Shown piece after piece: positions 46,908 through 57,372 of a stretch of DNA of 64,000 nucleotides. A model generated the notes under the pieces. The model was not told where the DNA came from. It ran no database searches and worked only from the letters and a program-made list of their open reading frames with translations. Position 1 is the first letter of the stretch, and the number at the start of each line of letters is the position of its first letter. This DNA is from Icerya purchasi (Eukaryota > Arthropoda > Insecta > Hemiptera > Monophlebidae): assembly GCA_039619475.1 (NCBI GenBank), contig CM077115.1, positions 133,870,172 through 133,934,171 of the forward strand. The letters are read 5' to 3'. The translations under genes were made by a program, and so were the position numbers.

Positions 46908-46998
46908 TTCATTTTTGCTAATTTTCTGCTACTTCGCATTCTGAATTTGAACTAATTCAAAATGCGGAAAGCAGTAATAAATGAACGAACTGAAATCT
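46908..46998. repeat. Hairpin repeat H, copy 3
   Basis: Left arm agttcatttttgct..tgc (about 46916-46950, ending TTCGCATTCTGAATT), loop of about 6 bases, right arm AATTCAAAATGCGGAA to ATGAACGAACTG. The outer part shares AAATGAACGAACTGAAAT with H1. Confidence 0.65.
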
Positions 46999-47340
46999 AA
47001 ATAAGAACAAAACGTACGAATGAAGGAGATGATAATTAACGGCAACATAACATAAATGAATAAGAAGATGCTATTTTAAAAATAGCGAAAAAAATTGCGA
47101 ACATGAAATATTGTACATAGCGAAAAAAAGCGAAGTAATGTAAAAAGTTAATTTAAAAAAAACAAAAATATTAAAAATAGTGCGGAAAAAGTGAAATAAC
47201 GTAAAGAGAAAATTTCAAAAATAACGTCAAAATAATATATGAAATACTTATAATAATTTTTAAAAAGGTGGGTTATTGAACGGATTAAATTAACATACCT
47301 TAATAAGCCGGATATATTTCTGCGGTGGTGTTAATATTTC
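46999..47340. other. A-rich spacer
   Basis: Lysine-coding A-rich composition; nothing recognised. Confidence 0.35.
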
Positions 47341-48350
47341 GAAACTTTGGTCAGGAATTTATCAAATAAAATTAGGCAAACGCTACCAGCATTATATAGA
47401 TTAGCTCAATCAATACCATATGGTGGTCTTCACCTATACTTTAACGCTATAGTTCTGTCACCAATCTTATATGGAATATCAATTTGGGGGGGGGGGGCAA
47501 AGAGCACGATAATCAAAAAAATTAGAAATTAGGAAAAGAGATGCTTAAAGGTAATAATCTCCAAAAAAGATCAGGTTAGTAGTAACATTAGCTGGTAAGA
47601 CTAATAATACTCCATTATCTTCGACGAAAAGAGGTAGAACAACTAGGGATCATGAGGAAGTGTACTATACTCGACCAAAAGGTATAAATAGCAAGATAGA
47701 CAACACCATGGGCGTCGCTAGCGGTGGGCAGGGGGCAGCTGCCCCCTCTGGAGCCTTGGAACTTTTTAATCAACTGGCCATAATGAGTATTCATAGACGC
47801 GTAATCATGAATAATTTGCCAGAAACCCACGAAAATTATATTTTTGTTTAATAAAATATTAAGCCTTTACAACTTATAAATTTTATTTTTTCTATAACTC
47901 ATATTCTTTTTCTATCATCTTGTCCCCCCTCTGACGGCTGGCAATTCATCTCCCCCCCCGGCCACATCGGCTGGCGACGCCCTTGGACAACACTGATGAG
48001 GCCATATTAATTAAATTGCTCTGGTACAAATTCCAGAACATTTAATGAAAACAGAGATAGGACTTTGGAAACTAATAATTAAGCAGTTGCAGGTTGAGAA
48101 CATATAAATGAGTGGCAGTTAATTCTTAATTGTATATAATGGTGGAGAATCGATCATATGTATATAATTAAGACGGATGTTCGTCAAGTGTAATAATATG
48201 ATATGTGTACTGTGTATAATGTAAAGTAGGTATTAAGAAGTTTTGTAATTATATTTATGAATAAACGATGATAATAGTGTTGGACACCCACAGACGGGCA
48301 GTATGCCTTGTCGGACCCGCAACTTATTTAAAAATAATAATAATAATAAT
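47341..48350 (+). mobile_element. LINE-B, copy 2 (5'-truncated), interrupted by MITE Y4
   Basis: Frame 47347-47532 (RNLSNKIRQTLPALYRLAQS, FNAIVLSPILYGISIWGGG) is the RT thumb and aligns with the decayed 21290-21470 of copy 1. The 3' UTR end (gttggacacccacagacggg ... cggacccgcaacttatt) matches 22171-22215. It ends in a (TAA)n tail at 48330-48352, pointing to a CR1/L2-type clade rather than poly(A). The region 47993-48030 (gacaacactgatg) matches copy 1 at 21720-21732 and shows where Y4 inserted. Confidence 0.8.
47707..47985. mobile_element. hAT-like MITE family Y, copy 4, 279 bp
   Basis: CATGGGCGTCGCTAGCGG ... ending CGACGCCCTTG. The 8-bp duplication gacaacac is perfect (47699-47706 and 47986-47993), and the LINE-B copy at 21720 has one gacaacac, the pre-insertion state. 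This is the copy that proves the 8-bp duplication of the family, because the others lie in TA repeats. The short frames at 47615-47851 lie in this MITE. Confidence 0.9.
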
Positions 48351-48352
48351 AA

Positions 48353-49030
48353 ATGCAAATAGGAGAAATATAATAACAGTTTCACAACAATAATAGATGG
48401 CGGCTAGTATTATTATTATTATTTGTTTTTAATTAGAATATCGACCAGTAAATCAAAATATTTATACGGATATCCAATTTAAATAGTTATGTAATTTTGA
48501 ATTAAAAGAAACAAAACGAACCAAAAACCAAACTCGCTGAATACGATTTTTGCTAAAAATAAGAATAACCAAAAACCAAATTTATAATTTTTAAATTGTG
48601 ATTTCATATTTTTATTTCATTTTCAGGCAAGATATACATTTATCGATTATTATTGATGAACTATAAAGTAGTGATGCCTCGTACAGATCAATATAAACTC
48701 TAAAGAAGCAGAATGAATTAGAACCAGTTAAAATATCACACTTTTTTTTAAATATCCGTTATAATGACGTCTGTTTCGAGAGATAATTTTACAATAAACA
48801 TTTAACATGTTACGCTAACGTCAAAGCTAGAACAGAAAATAACAATGCATCTCTTGCATTCGGTCAACTTTTTTATTCTTTCATGGAAAAAGATCGAACG
48901 TTTGTTGTTTTATTATTAAATTTATCCGAAAAAATTTTTTAAAGTTAAATTTTGCGTCGCCAGATCATCATAAACGATAATTATTTATTTGCGTACTAAA
49001 TTTTTAGTTGTCATAACCAATTTTTGATAT
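48353..49030. other. Unassigned AT-rich sequence
   Basis: No coding or repeat signal beyond an (ATT)n patch near 48408-48422. Confidence 0.35.
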
Positions 49031-50070
49031 ATTAATTACAACGTAATTCTTAGGCCGGTCCTTATTAGAAAAAATGTTCTAATTTTATGTAGCGAAAAAA
49101 TGTTCAAAAAAATTTCTCGATTCCATGTAACTTTTGTTATATTTCAATTTTTACCGACCTCCAAAAAGAAGGAGGTTATAAGTTTGTTACGTATGTTTTT
49201 TTTTTAATGTTTGTTCGCGCATAACTCATATTTATATAGACACCAATTTTACTGATTCTTTGTCCATTAGAAATAGTCCAACATTCAACTTAGGTGCCAT
49301 GTGAGTAATGATGAAAATCGGTGAACATAAAAATTGAGTATTCGTCAAAAAACATGAAAAAATGTGGTCCCTTTGGATACTTTTTTTTTATTATTTTTTA
49401 TTAATCAGAGGCCGTTGACTTAAAATGCTACCTGTTTGCAAAATTACTATGCAAATGGAGCTTTGCTGTCAACTTCCGAAAAGAGGGAGGTTACACGTTC
49501 GTCTCGCTTTTTTTTTTTTTTACGTTTGTTCACGCATAACTTACATTCATATGGGCCGATTTTACTGATTCTTTGTCTATTAGAAAGTGTACCACTTAGA
49601 CCATGCGAGTCCCAATGAAAATTAATGAATATGAACTGAGTATTTGTCAAAAAACGTGAAAAAAATGTGGCCTCTTTAGATAATTTTTTTTTCTTCATAG
49701 TTTTTATTAGTATAACAGAGACGATTGACTTAAAACACCATCAATTTTGCCAAATTTTGATGTTTTTACCGTGGAAATGCAGTTCAAAATAAAGAAATCG
49801 ATTTTTTTTTTTTATTTAAGCGAAAAATATGCAGAATAATGTGACAAAAAAGTTTATTTTTAGCGAGAAAAAATTCAAGTATAATGCTAAAAATTGTGAA
49901 ATAAAATGTTTTTTTAAAAAAGAAACCGACTTCAAGATTTATTATAAAAATTTAATAGAATTACGTTGTAAATTTTGATCATTTTATACAAAGTATAAAA
50001 GAGAAAGAGACAGAAATGTAAGCAAGAGGGGTCAAGGGGCACAACCCCTTGCGAGGCCAAAATTACCGAT
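49031..50070 (-). mobile_element. (TA)n-flanked element, family X, copy 3, with internal tandem units
   Basis: The tail end (attaattacaacgtaattct, 49031) and the head side (acgttgtaaattttgatcat ... tcaaggggcacaaccccttg, 49964-50055) are those of family X in minus orientation. The middle is replaced by about 800 bp of other sequence, including two tandem units at about 49151-49466 and 49467-49790. Either a longer, perhaps ancestral form, or a composite. Confidence 0.65.
49151..49790. repeat. Two tandem units of about 316 bp inside X copy 3
   Basis: Paired landmarks: ccgacctccaaaaagaagga (49154) with caacttccgaaaagagggag (49470); tttactgattctttgtccat (49248) with tttactgattctttgtctat (49560); gaaaaaatgtggtccctttg with gaaaaaaatgtggcctcttt. 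The motif resembles a widespread insect repeat beginning with a purine-rich gaaggaggtt block that I recall from other insect genomes; that recollection is not verified. Confidence 0.75.
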
Positions 50071-50087
50071 TTTTCTATATATATATA

Positions 50088-50375
50088 CATGGGCGTCGCC
50101 AGCGGGGGCAGGGGTAGTAGCTGACACCCTGGAGCCTTGAAACTTTTCAATCAACTGGCCGTGATGAATATTGATAGGCGTGTAATCATGGACAATTTGG
50201 AAAACTTATGTTTTAATTAAGATTTTATTCTTGTTTAATAAAATATTACGCATTTACAACTTATAAATTTAATTTTTTCTATAACTCATATCCTTATTCT
50301 ATCATCTTACTCCCCCCCCTGGCGGCCAGCAACTCATCTTGCCTCCCCCTGACTCATCGGCTGGCGACGCCCTTG
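50088..50375. mobile_element. hAT-like MITE family Y, copy 5
   Basis: CATGGGCGTCGCCAGCGGG ... ending CGACGCCCTTG; TATATATA on each side (50080-50087 and 50376-50383). It sits in the (TA)n at the head of X copy 3. Confidence 0.85.
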
Positions 50376-50383
50376 TATATATA

Positions 50384-51409
50384 TCTGAGAACTGAGCTTG
50401 TTGGCCCCCTTTATGATCCAACTTTTCTGATTTTTAATTTTTATAATAAAAGAGTACTGCAGTACTCGTATGGAGTTTATTTTTTAAGGAAGTGATAGGA
50501 ATAAATCGATTAATAAATAAAGTTCGCGTTAAAATATCTGAAAAATTAAAGCAATTAGTAGTGTAAAATGTATGCGAAAGAAATACTTTAAATGAATGCT
50601 CTTTAAAGTGAGAGTAGTTCTCATGTTTCGAAATATATCTTTAGACGGTAACCGACATTGATAGTATTTTACAAGATGCTCCTTTTCATATAGAATAAAA
50701 CAGATGATATACTTATTTACCGCTACTACAATCTGCTTTAGGTACTACATTAATTATAGGAAGGATGTCGGGATTTCTTGCGATTTTAATGAAAAGTTAC
50801 AGTAAACTACATTATATATATTTTGTGCGTAACGAAAAAACAATCAAGGTGAACTCGGATGATCATTTGAATGAGACGTCAGTAAAAAGAAATTCGGTAA
50901 CAGTGGAAATTAAAATAGTTTTTAAGTAGTCAGGCATTTTTACAATATTTAGACGAAATGCAAGGTTCTAAACGATAGAAAACCGCGAACAAAAAGCAAA
51001 AAATTATCGAAATCAAAATACTTTACATTTAAATAAAATCAAACTAATAAATCTGACCTAACTTTGCACACGAAAGTATCAAGTGCCAAAAAGGAATGAA
51101 GATGAGAAATTTTTTAAAGATGGCTTACTAATCCAGAGAAGTAGTCGAAAATAGCGATTGACATCAGATATGGGGCTTTAAATTTGAAATTTTTACAGAT
51201 TTTGTATTTTTCCGGTATTCTTAAGACGAACGTCGATCGAAAAAAAAACAAGTTTAGTCAAGCATGATGTTTCATGCGCTGAGGATTCCTTATGTAAGTT
51301 AACGATAACTATAATTTCCATTTACATAATACTAAATTCAAAACAAAGGAATTTGATTTTTCCGCTGTAAAGAGGAAGAGGAACGTAACTTTTTGCGATT
51401 TTTTGAAAT
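50384..51409. other. Unassigned sequence
   Basis: No reading frame or repeat recognised. Confidence 0.35.
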
Positions 51410-52930
51410 GATCGCCATTTCGAAAATTTCGTTAAGAAAATGAAATACGGTTTCGTTCCCGACAAATAGCGATCTCTCAATTGATATATCACATTACTGA
51501 AAAAAAAAAGAAAAAATTAAAAAATTTCGAGTATTCCGCGCCCCCGGGGGTCTAATTTTGACATTGGAAAGCCGAATGCTCCAAACTAGAAAAATATACG
51601 GGAATGTACATATTTTTAACAGTGTTCAAAATTTTTAACTATGATACTCGCGTCGTCCAGAAAGGAACATATATCATCGTTCGCACTTTTTTGAACTTTT
51701 CATCGACTTCAAAAGTTTCATTAAGGAAATGACTTATGGTTTTGTTCTCGAAAAATAACGATCTTTCCAACAATATATCACATGCCCAGAAAAAAAAGAA
51801 ATATAATTTTTTCAAAATCTTCGAGCTTTCGAATTTTAAAATTTGAAACTCGGATTTTCTAAACTAGAGAGGTATACAGGGATGCGTATTTTTTTTAACC
51901 TTGTTCAAAATTTTTAGCTATAATACTCGGGTCGCAAAGAGGAGGCTACACATATTAGTTCTCGCACTTTTTTCAACTTTTTGTTAACTTTGAAAGTTTC
52001 GATAAAGAAATGAAATACAGTTTTGTTCCTAACAAACAGTGATTTTTCCATTGATATATCACATGACTGGAAAAAAGAATATTTTTTTGAAACTTTCGAG
52101 CTTTCGGGGCCCGAAGGGTCCGATTTTAAAATTGGAATACCAGATGTTCCAAAGTAAAAAAATACACAGGGATGCGGAGTTTTTTAACGCTGTTCAACAT
52201 TTTTAGCTATAATATTCGCGTCACTAGGGGACACGTAATTTTTCGCGCTTTGTTGAACTTTACGGCAACTTTGAAAATTTTGTTAAGGAAATGAAATACG
52301 GGTTCGCTCCCGACAAATAACGATCTTTCCAACGATACATCATATGTCCGAAAAAAAAAAATATTTTTTTCAAAATATTTGAGCTTTCAGCGCCCCAAAC
52401 GTTTGAATATAAAGTTTTACGCTTGGCTATAGTTTTCTTATGAAGCGGTTCTTTATGCATATGTCTGATATACGTTTTGGTTTCTTCGACGTTTTTACTC
52501 GGGTTAATGCTTACGTGAACTTCCTTTTTTTTTGCTGCTTTTGGCCTAAAAGAGGGGTGGATTTAAGTAATTTTTTGATTTTATGAAAGGACTCCTGCAT
52601 TTTATTTTATATTTTGAATTTCACCTTTATAGGTTTATCTCTCTGGTGATGAGTTATGATTTTTTAAGGGTGATTTATGAGGTCGTTTTAAATATAGCAC
52701 ATTATATATTCTTGACGGTTTTTTGGTTTTTTTTTTTGCCACCCAGGGTAATAATCGATTAGCTTGAAGTTATAGATCGTTTTAAACAGAATTTTAATTG
52801 TAATTTATGTTCCAAATTTGAAGTTTATAAGTCAAACCGTTCGTGAATTATTGATTTTTATTTGTTATTTTTGTCGTCTCTGAACTATCTTATTAGGATT
52901 CCGTACATTATACGTGCACGGAGTCCTAAT
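51410..52930 (+). repeat. Dispersed repeat R, copy 2 (four tandem units plus 3' hairpin)
   Basis: The unit marker tgaaatacgg (or variant) occurs at 51441, 51730, 52011 and 52292, spacing 281-289 bp. Each unit carries a sticky GC-rich spot (for example gcgcccccgggggt at 51538) followed by cgagctttcg-like text and aacaatatatcacatg. From 52430 to 52895 the sequence is collinear with copy 1. It ends in a hairpin at 52896-52926 and CTAA. The hairpin arms differ from copy 1 but mostly still pair. Confidence 0.8.
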
Positions 52931-55076
52931 AACACGAAGAAATTCCTTAGAAGGAACTGTGGAATTTTTTAAAATTTTTCGCTTGGCCGTTGAATATCTG
53001 CATTTTTCAAAATGCGGGTCCTTCATAGTTAACCTACATCGCGATGACGATAACACGTTAATCGAAGAAAAATTTAATTTCCTATCTGCTACTGTTTAGA
53101 AGTTATTATCCGCTCCTATGATTTCTGTCTTTGCGGTTCAAAAATGTTTGAAACATTTTTTAAAAAAGCGGCGAATATTCTTTTAATAATATGTCGGTAT
53201 CGAAAAAATGTTGATGTAATAATAGACACGTTAATGTCATAGTATGTTTTTATAATTTTGTACGCACTTATATAAATATTACTTAAGCACCTTCATGTTT
53301 TATCGTTAAAAACCTTCTCTCCTTATTGGTCGATCCTTGGTATCTGGTGGCCTAATTCCATCTTCGATCACCATGTTTTTCTTTAATAGGTCTCCTCAAG
53401 AACACAGTTTATCCTATTTATACTGGACACAAGTCTTCTTGCAGTCGTAACAATATTCCGCTTAAATGTTTAACTCCTTCAGTTGGTGGACATCTTACCA
53501 TTCTCATTTACTCGGATATGTTTGTCAATAAATCAAGAGTTAAATATATTTACGAAAAGTTTACTTTTGTTTTAAATAAAAATTTTGAATATACATGCTT
53601 ATATACAAACGTACAAAAAAATTGAAGAGATGTAGTTTGTTTTGTTTTTTTTTCAGTAATTTAATTAGTTTTTAATATTTTTTTAAGTCGAGGTGTTTTT
53701 TTTATATTTCTTTTTCAAATGGGACGTGGTTGTTCTATCTGATCTGTAATTCGACGAAGTTAAACTAAACTGTCTTTTCATGGCAAGCGCCAAGTAAAGG
53801 CTCAATTTTACGGTTACAATAGTTAAAAATGAGTGACGTAGTTTTTATGAATTTCAAAACTTTTTCATTACCTTTTAAACAATACGATGATCGGGATACC
53901 TTTTCTACATCCTGCGATAAAACAAAAGTACCTTAGCTAAAAGTATTCATTTTCCTAGAGGGTAGTTAAATCGTTAGAAATTTTATCGATAACAAATTCA
54001 ATTATTTAGATTGTCTAACCGTTTTGAAATATTTAAAAATGATCAACTTTTTATATTTTACAAACAACCCGAGGAGAACCCCGCGAAATACTATTTCGTA
54101 CTTACCGGACAAGGGAAAAGTTATCGAATTTTGACCGCACCTTTTGCGCTAGATTTACGTTCTGGCTTAAAATTAATTAAACTAATTATTGCGCCATCGA
54201 ATTCTCTAGTAGTTCGATTGTACTATTCAAGGTTGCGATACCAACGTTCCACGAAGTGATGACGGAGAGGGGTGTTAGCAGTTCAGTTCGTTGGGGCAAT
54301 AATTACGATTTGTCAAAAGCGGTAATTTGATGAGACCAGTTGTCCTTGACAACCGGAGGAGTTATGAGAGCATTGAATTCAGCTACAATTACCCATCTGA
54401 TCACCGATGATCTGAACATAATTGTCAAATGGAATCAATTAAAAGAAATTCTTGCTTGCGCTTACCTCAGCCATGTTCGCTATTGCACGTTAAACCTTCC
54501 GATATTTAGTACGTCGGTCTATTTCGCAGCTTTGAATAAAACGAATTTATAAACCACATAATAACTTCCCTTAATAAGTTCCCGGATATTTTTCCATCAG
54601 GCCCAAGAAGAATCATTAAATTCTCGAAAAAGGTAATTTTGTCTCTTACACTGCAACTCAAATCGCGGTGACTTAACTAACAACATAACGCTGTATCTTT
54701 CGCAGAAGTTAAAGTTTTCGATATTTTCTTGGTGGTGGGGGGTACTAATTAAAGGGAAACGACTCGGCAACCGCGGTTGATAAATGAGAAAAAGTTTTCA
54801 TATAGATGTATACGATTTGGTAATTTGCTTACTGGTGAAAGTATATATTGACGAATGACTGCTTAAAACAAAATGGAAAGCTGGCGTGTAAATGACTGAA
54901 AGCTGTAAATTAATGGCGTCATAGATTGTTTCTACGAAAGTAATGCCAGTTTTACACATTTGGTAATTTCATATTATTTCGATCCGCTTGAAAAAGTACA
55001 CGTGACTTGGCGAAGATTTCATTATGTAAATAAGTAAATGATATTTGTTTAATTACGCTCTGATTGTATATTTAAC
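52931..55076. other. About 2.1 kb without recognisable genes
   Basis: Frames at 52914-53099, 54011-54259 and 54340-54552 have no recognisable domain. 54000-54560 has a more balanced composition than its surroundings but no splice-consistent gene could be drawn by eye. Confidence 0.4.
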
Positions 55077-55676
55077 CAGTGGCGGATCCACAGGGTTGGT
55101 GGGGTGGATAGGGGACATCCTCCCCACAAAGAACCAAAGCTGCTATGAAAAAAATATTGTTACAACGGAGAAACTTAATTTATGCTATAAAAGATTTGTA
55201 TGAATTTTACACCTTTGGATTTTAATAACTAATATTTAATACTGTTTTCTAGTAAAATTATTAATGTTACGTTTTTTGTTCTATTTTAAACACAATGCTG
55301 TTGTCGATCTTTTGTCATTTTGATTTATTTTTAATTTCTGTTTTGCAATTTTAATTAAAAATAGAGTTCAATGAGAAATATTTAAACTTGCCTCTGAACA
55401 AAGAAAATTCGAAAACAAAAATAAAAAAGTAGCATAGGGTCTGATAAAAATACTATCTTTCTTACTATTTCTAAGCTACCATATTTAAGGTATAATTTTA
55501 TAATTTCGTTTTATTTTTCACCTCTAAAAATAAAAATTAAAAATTGTAATAATTATGTATTTTTACAATATTTTTATGAATTTCTAAAGAAGTCGTTATT
55601 TGATTTTCTTTATGAAACAAGGGCTATTTCTCAAATCTACCGCCTACTGCAGAAGATTTTACGTAATTATATAATT
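55077..55676 (-). mobile_element. hAT-like element (family G), copy 2, split by a Jockey-like LINE
   Basis: Begins CAGTGGCGGATCCACAGGG and is the reverse complement of 32907-33838, with a large internal deletion (no G-run). The homology runs to attttacgtaattatataat, resumes after the LINE at 57345 (cgccccgtaaattgtccttc), matching the opposite end of copy 1 (aggacattgggggg inverted), and then stops short of the terminal GGATCCGCCACTG. The right tip is therefore lost. Confidence 0.8.
55665..55676 (+). repeat. Target-site duplication, left copy, of LINE-J1
   Basis: aattatataatt, 12 bases, repeated at 57333-57344. It is also present once in the uninterrupted family-G copy at the equivalent place (tatatagt/acta-like variant near 32942-32952). 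Confidence 0.8.
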
Positions 55677-55677
55677 A

Positions 55678-56331
55678 TTGCTAATAAATAATAATATCAT
55701 TCCAAATCATCAGTTCGGATTTCAGGCGCAGCATTCAACAGTTCAGCAGTGCCACAGACTGGTAGATGCGATTTCGTCAGTACTAGAAAAGAAAGAAGTG
55801 TGTTCCGCGGTCTTCCTGGATGTGGCCCAGGCGTTCGACCGAGTTTGGCACATGGGGCTTTTGTATAAACTTAGAAAAATTCTTCCAACAAATATGTACT
55901 TAGTTTTTTTATCTTATTTACAAAATAGGGCCTTTTTGGTAAGAATCAATGATTCAGTATCCGAAGAAAAAAAATTCTTGCGTCTGTCCCACAAGGTAGC
56001 TTGTTGGGGCCGGTTCTCTGACTTGCCAGTATCAAATCAAACTATCATGGCAACATACGCAGATGAGATAGCCATATTAGCTTCAAACATTAATCCTACA
56101 CACGCAAGTATGGCCGTACAAAATCATATAGATAGAATTCAAAGGTGGGCCACAGACTGGAGGATTAAATTTAGTGAGGAAAAGTGCCAACAGGTGACTT
56201 TTACAAATGGATTTATCACGTGCCTTAAACTAAAGATAAATGACATTGAGATCAAACAAACGGATTCAGTTAAGTATCTCGGTATGTATTTGGATCGCCG
56301 GCTTATGTGTTCATGTTGCGCAAATCCGTAG
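55678..56331 (+). pseudogene. Jockey-like reverse transcriptase fragment
   Basis: 217 codons: HQFGFQAQHSTVQQCHRLVD, CSAVFLDVAQAFDRVWHMGL (motif A, FLDVAQAFD), LYKLRKILPTNM, FLSYLQNRAFLVRI. Motif B is destroyed by a shift and deletion: RLSHKVACWGRFSDLPVS replaces the expected PQG-containing stretch that LINE-J2 still encodes. Motif C reads TYADEIAILAS, so the second catalytic aspartate of YADD is changed to glutamate, whereas LINE-J2 keeps YADD. RIQRWATDWRIKFSEEKCQQ and VTF follow, the usual Jockey motif D region. Cannot be active. Confidence 0.88.
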
Positions 56332-56418
56332 GAAAATTTTCACACGCGCCAAACAACTAACTCCATTAATAGGAAAGAAATCTACCCTAAAAATCTAAAG
56401 CTGAAACGATCTATCTAC

Positions 56419-56751
56419 TTGATGGTCATATCGCCGTTTTGGAGGTATGGACTTGAGTTATATGGGAACTCTAGTAAAAGCAATCTCTTACAGATCCAAA
56501 GGCAACAGTCAATTATTCTCCGAACAATCGCGTCAGCTCCAAAGTATGTCTCTAACTTAACCTTACATAATGATCTAGATATTCCATATGTTAAAGCAGT
56601 GCACGTCGAACAGTATCAAAAATTCTTTGAAAAATTAAGATTAAATACTAATCCGTACATAAATAAAATGTATACTAATACTCTTCCGGATAATCCAAGA
56701 CGAAGGCTTAAGAGTAGAAAATGGTGCCGTGACGCCCTTCCTATCATTTAA
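56419..56751 (+). pseudogene. Jockey-like ORF2 C-terminal frame
   Basis: 110 codons, separated from the RT frame by a stop and frame change near 56331-56400 (skeleton IRRKIFTRAKQLTPLIGKK is visible in between). IQRQQSIILRTIASAPKYVS and LTLHNDLDIPYVKAVHVEQY are typical of Jockey C-termini (QRLQNK.LR.I..AP.YV.N..LH.DL.IP.V). Ends with RKWCRDALPII and a stop. Confidence 0.85.
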
Positions 56752-56828
56752 TAGCATTTATCACTTAAATCATTCCGTGATATAAAAACAATTAAACCGT
56801 TACCTTTATAAGGAACATACTACCTTCT

Positions 56829-57078
56829 ACCAGTGCTCTATGGGCAATGCATAACTGCATCTGTCGCCATAGTGTGAGGTATAAGCTTTATATATTCCTG
56901 GACTCTTATGGGCGGTGCTTGAGTGCATTTGCTGCCATGGGGTCCAGGCTTTTACCAGTACTCTATGGACAACGTATAACCGCATCTGTCGCCATAGTGT
57001 GGGCTATATGCTCTATATATTCCTGGACTCCTATGGGTGGTGCTTGAGTGCATTTGCTGCCATGATGTCCAGGTGCTA
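56829..57078 (+). repeat. Two tandem 125-bp units in the 3' UTR of LINE-J1
   Basis: accagtgctctatgggcaat (56829) and accagtactctatggacaac (56954) start the units; both contain catctgtcgccatagtgtg and gcttgagtgcatttgctgcc. LINE-J2 appears to have a single diverged unit (15190-15320, inverted). The three small frames here are by-products. Confidence 0.85.
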
Positions 57079-57344
57079 TATGAAATACATTCTTTAGTCA
57101 GGGTCCTATGGGCAATGCCAAGTCGCATTGTAGCCATGGGGGCCGGATATTGATATTATATATCTCCTAGCACATCCTCGCAGCAGAATTGATATCTCGG
57201 ATCAAATTCTCTCGATGGAGGGATTGGCCTGAATTATTTGGTAGGTTAAAGTGGAAGTCACTGGCGCTGTTTATGGCCTCTTAAGCCGGTACAGTGGGGG
57301 GAAAAAAAAAGAAAAAAAAAGAAAAAAGAAAAAATTATATAATT

Positions 57345-57372
57345 CGCCCCGTAAATTGTCCTTCTTATAATA
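57345..57372 (-). mobile_element. hAT-like element (family G), copy 2, remainder after the LINE
   Basis: cgccccgtaaattgtccttc aligns with the reverse complement of 32925-32948; the terminal GGATCC block is absent. Confidence 0.6.

Larger units (their letters stand above)
55677..57332 (+). mobile_element. Jockey-like non-LTR retrotransposon, plus-strand copy (LINE-J1)
   Basis: 1.66-kb 5'-truncated insertion bounded by a 12-bp target duplication. It starts inside the RT (QFGFQAQHSTVQQCHRLVDA), runs through the RT and a C-terminal frame, then a 3' UTR with two tandem 125-bp units, and ends in an A-rich tail with G interruptions (57299-57332). The 3' UTR end is shared with LINE-J2 (14976-15100, inverted). 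Confidence 0.88.

Noticed and set aside
54011..54552. Frames of 82 and 70 codons in a less AT-rich patch
   Set aside because: No similarity recognised and no splice context that would make a gene credible.
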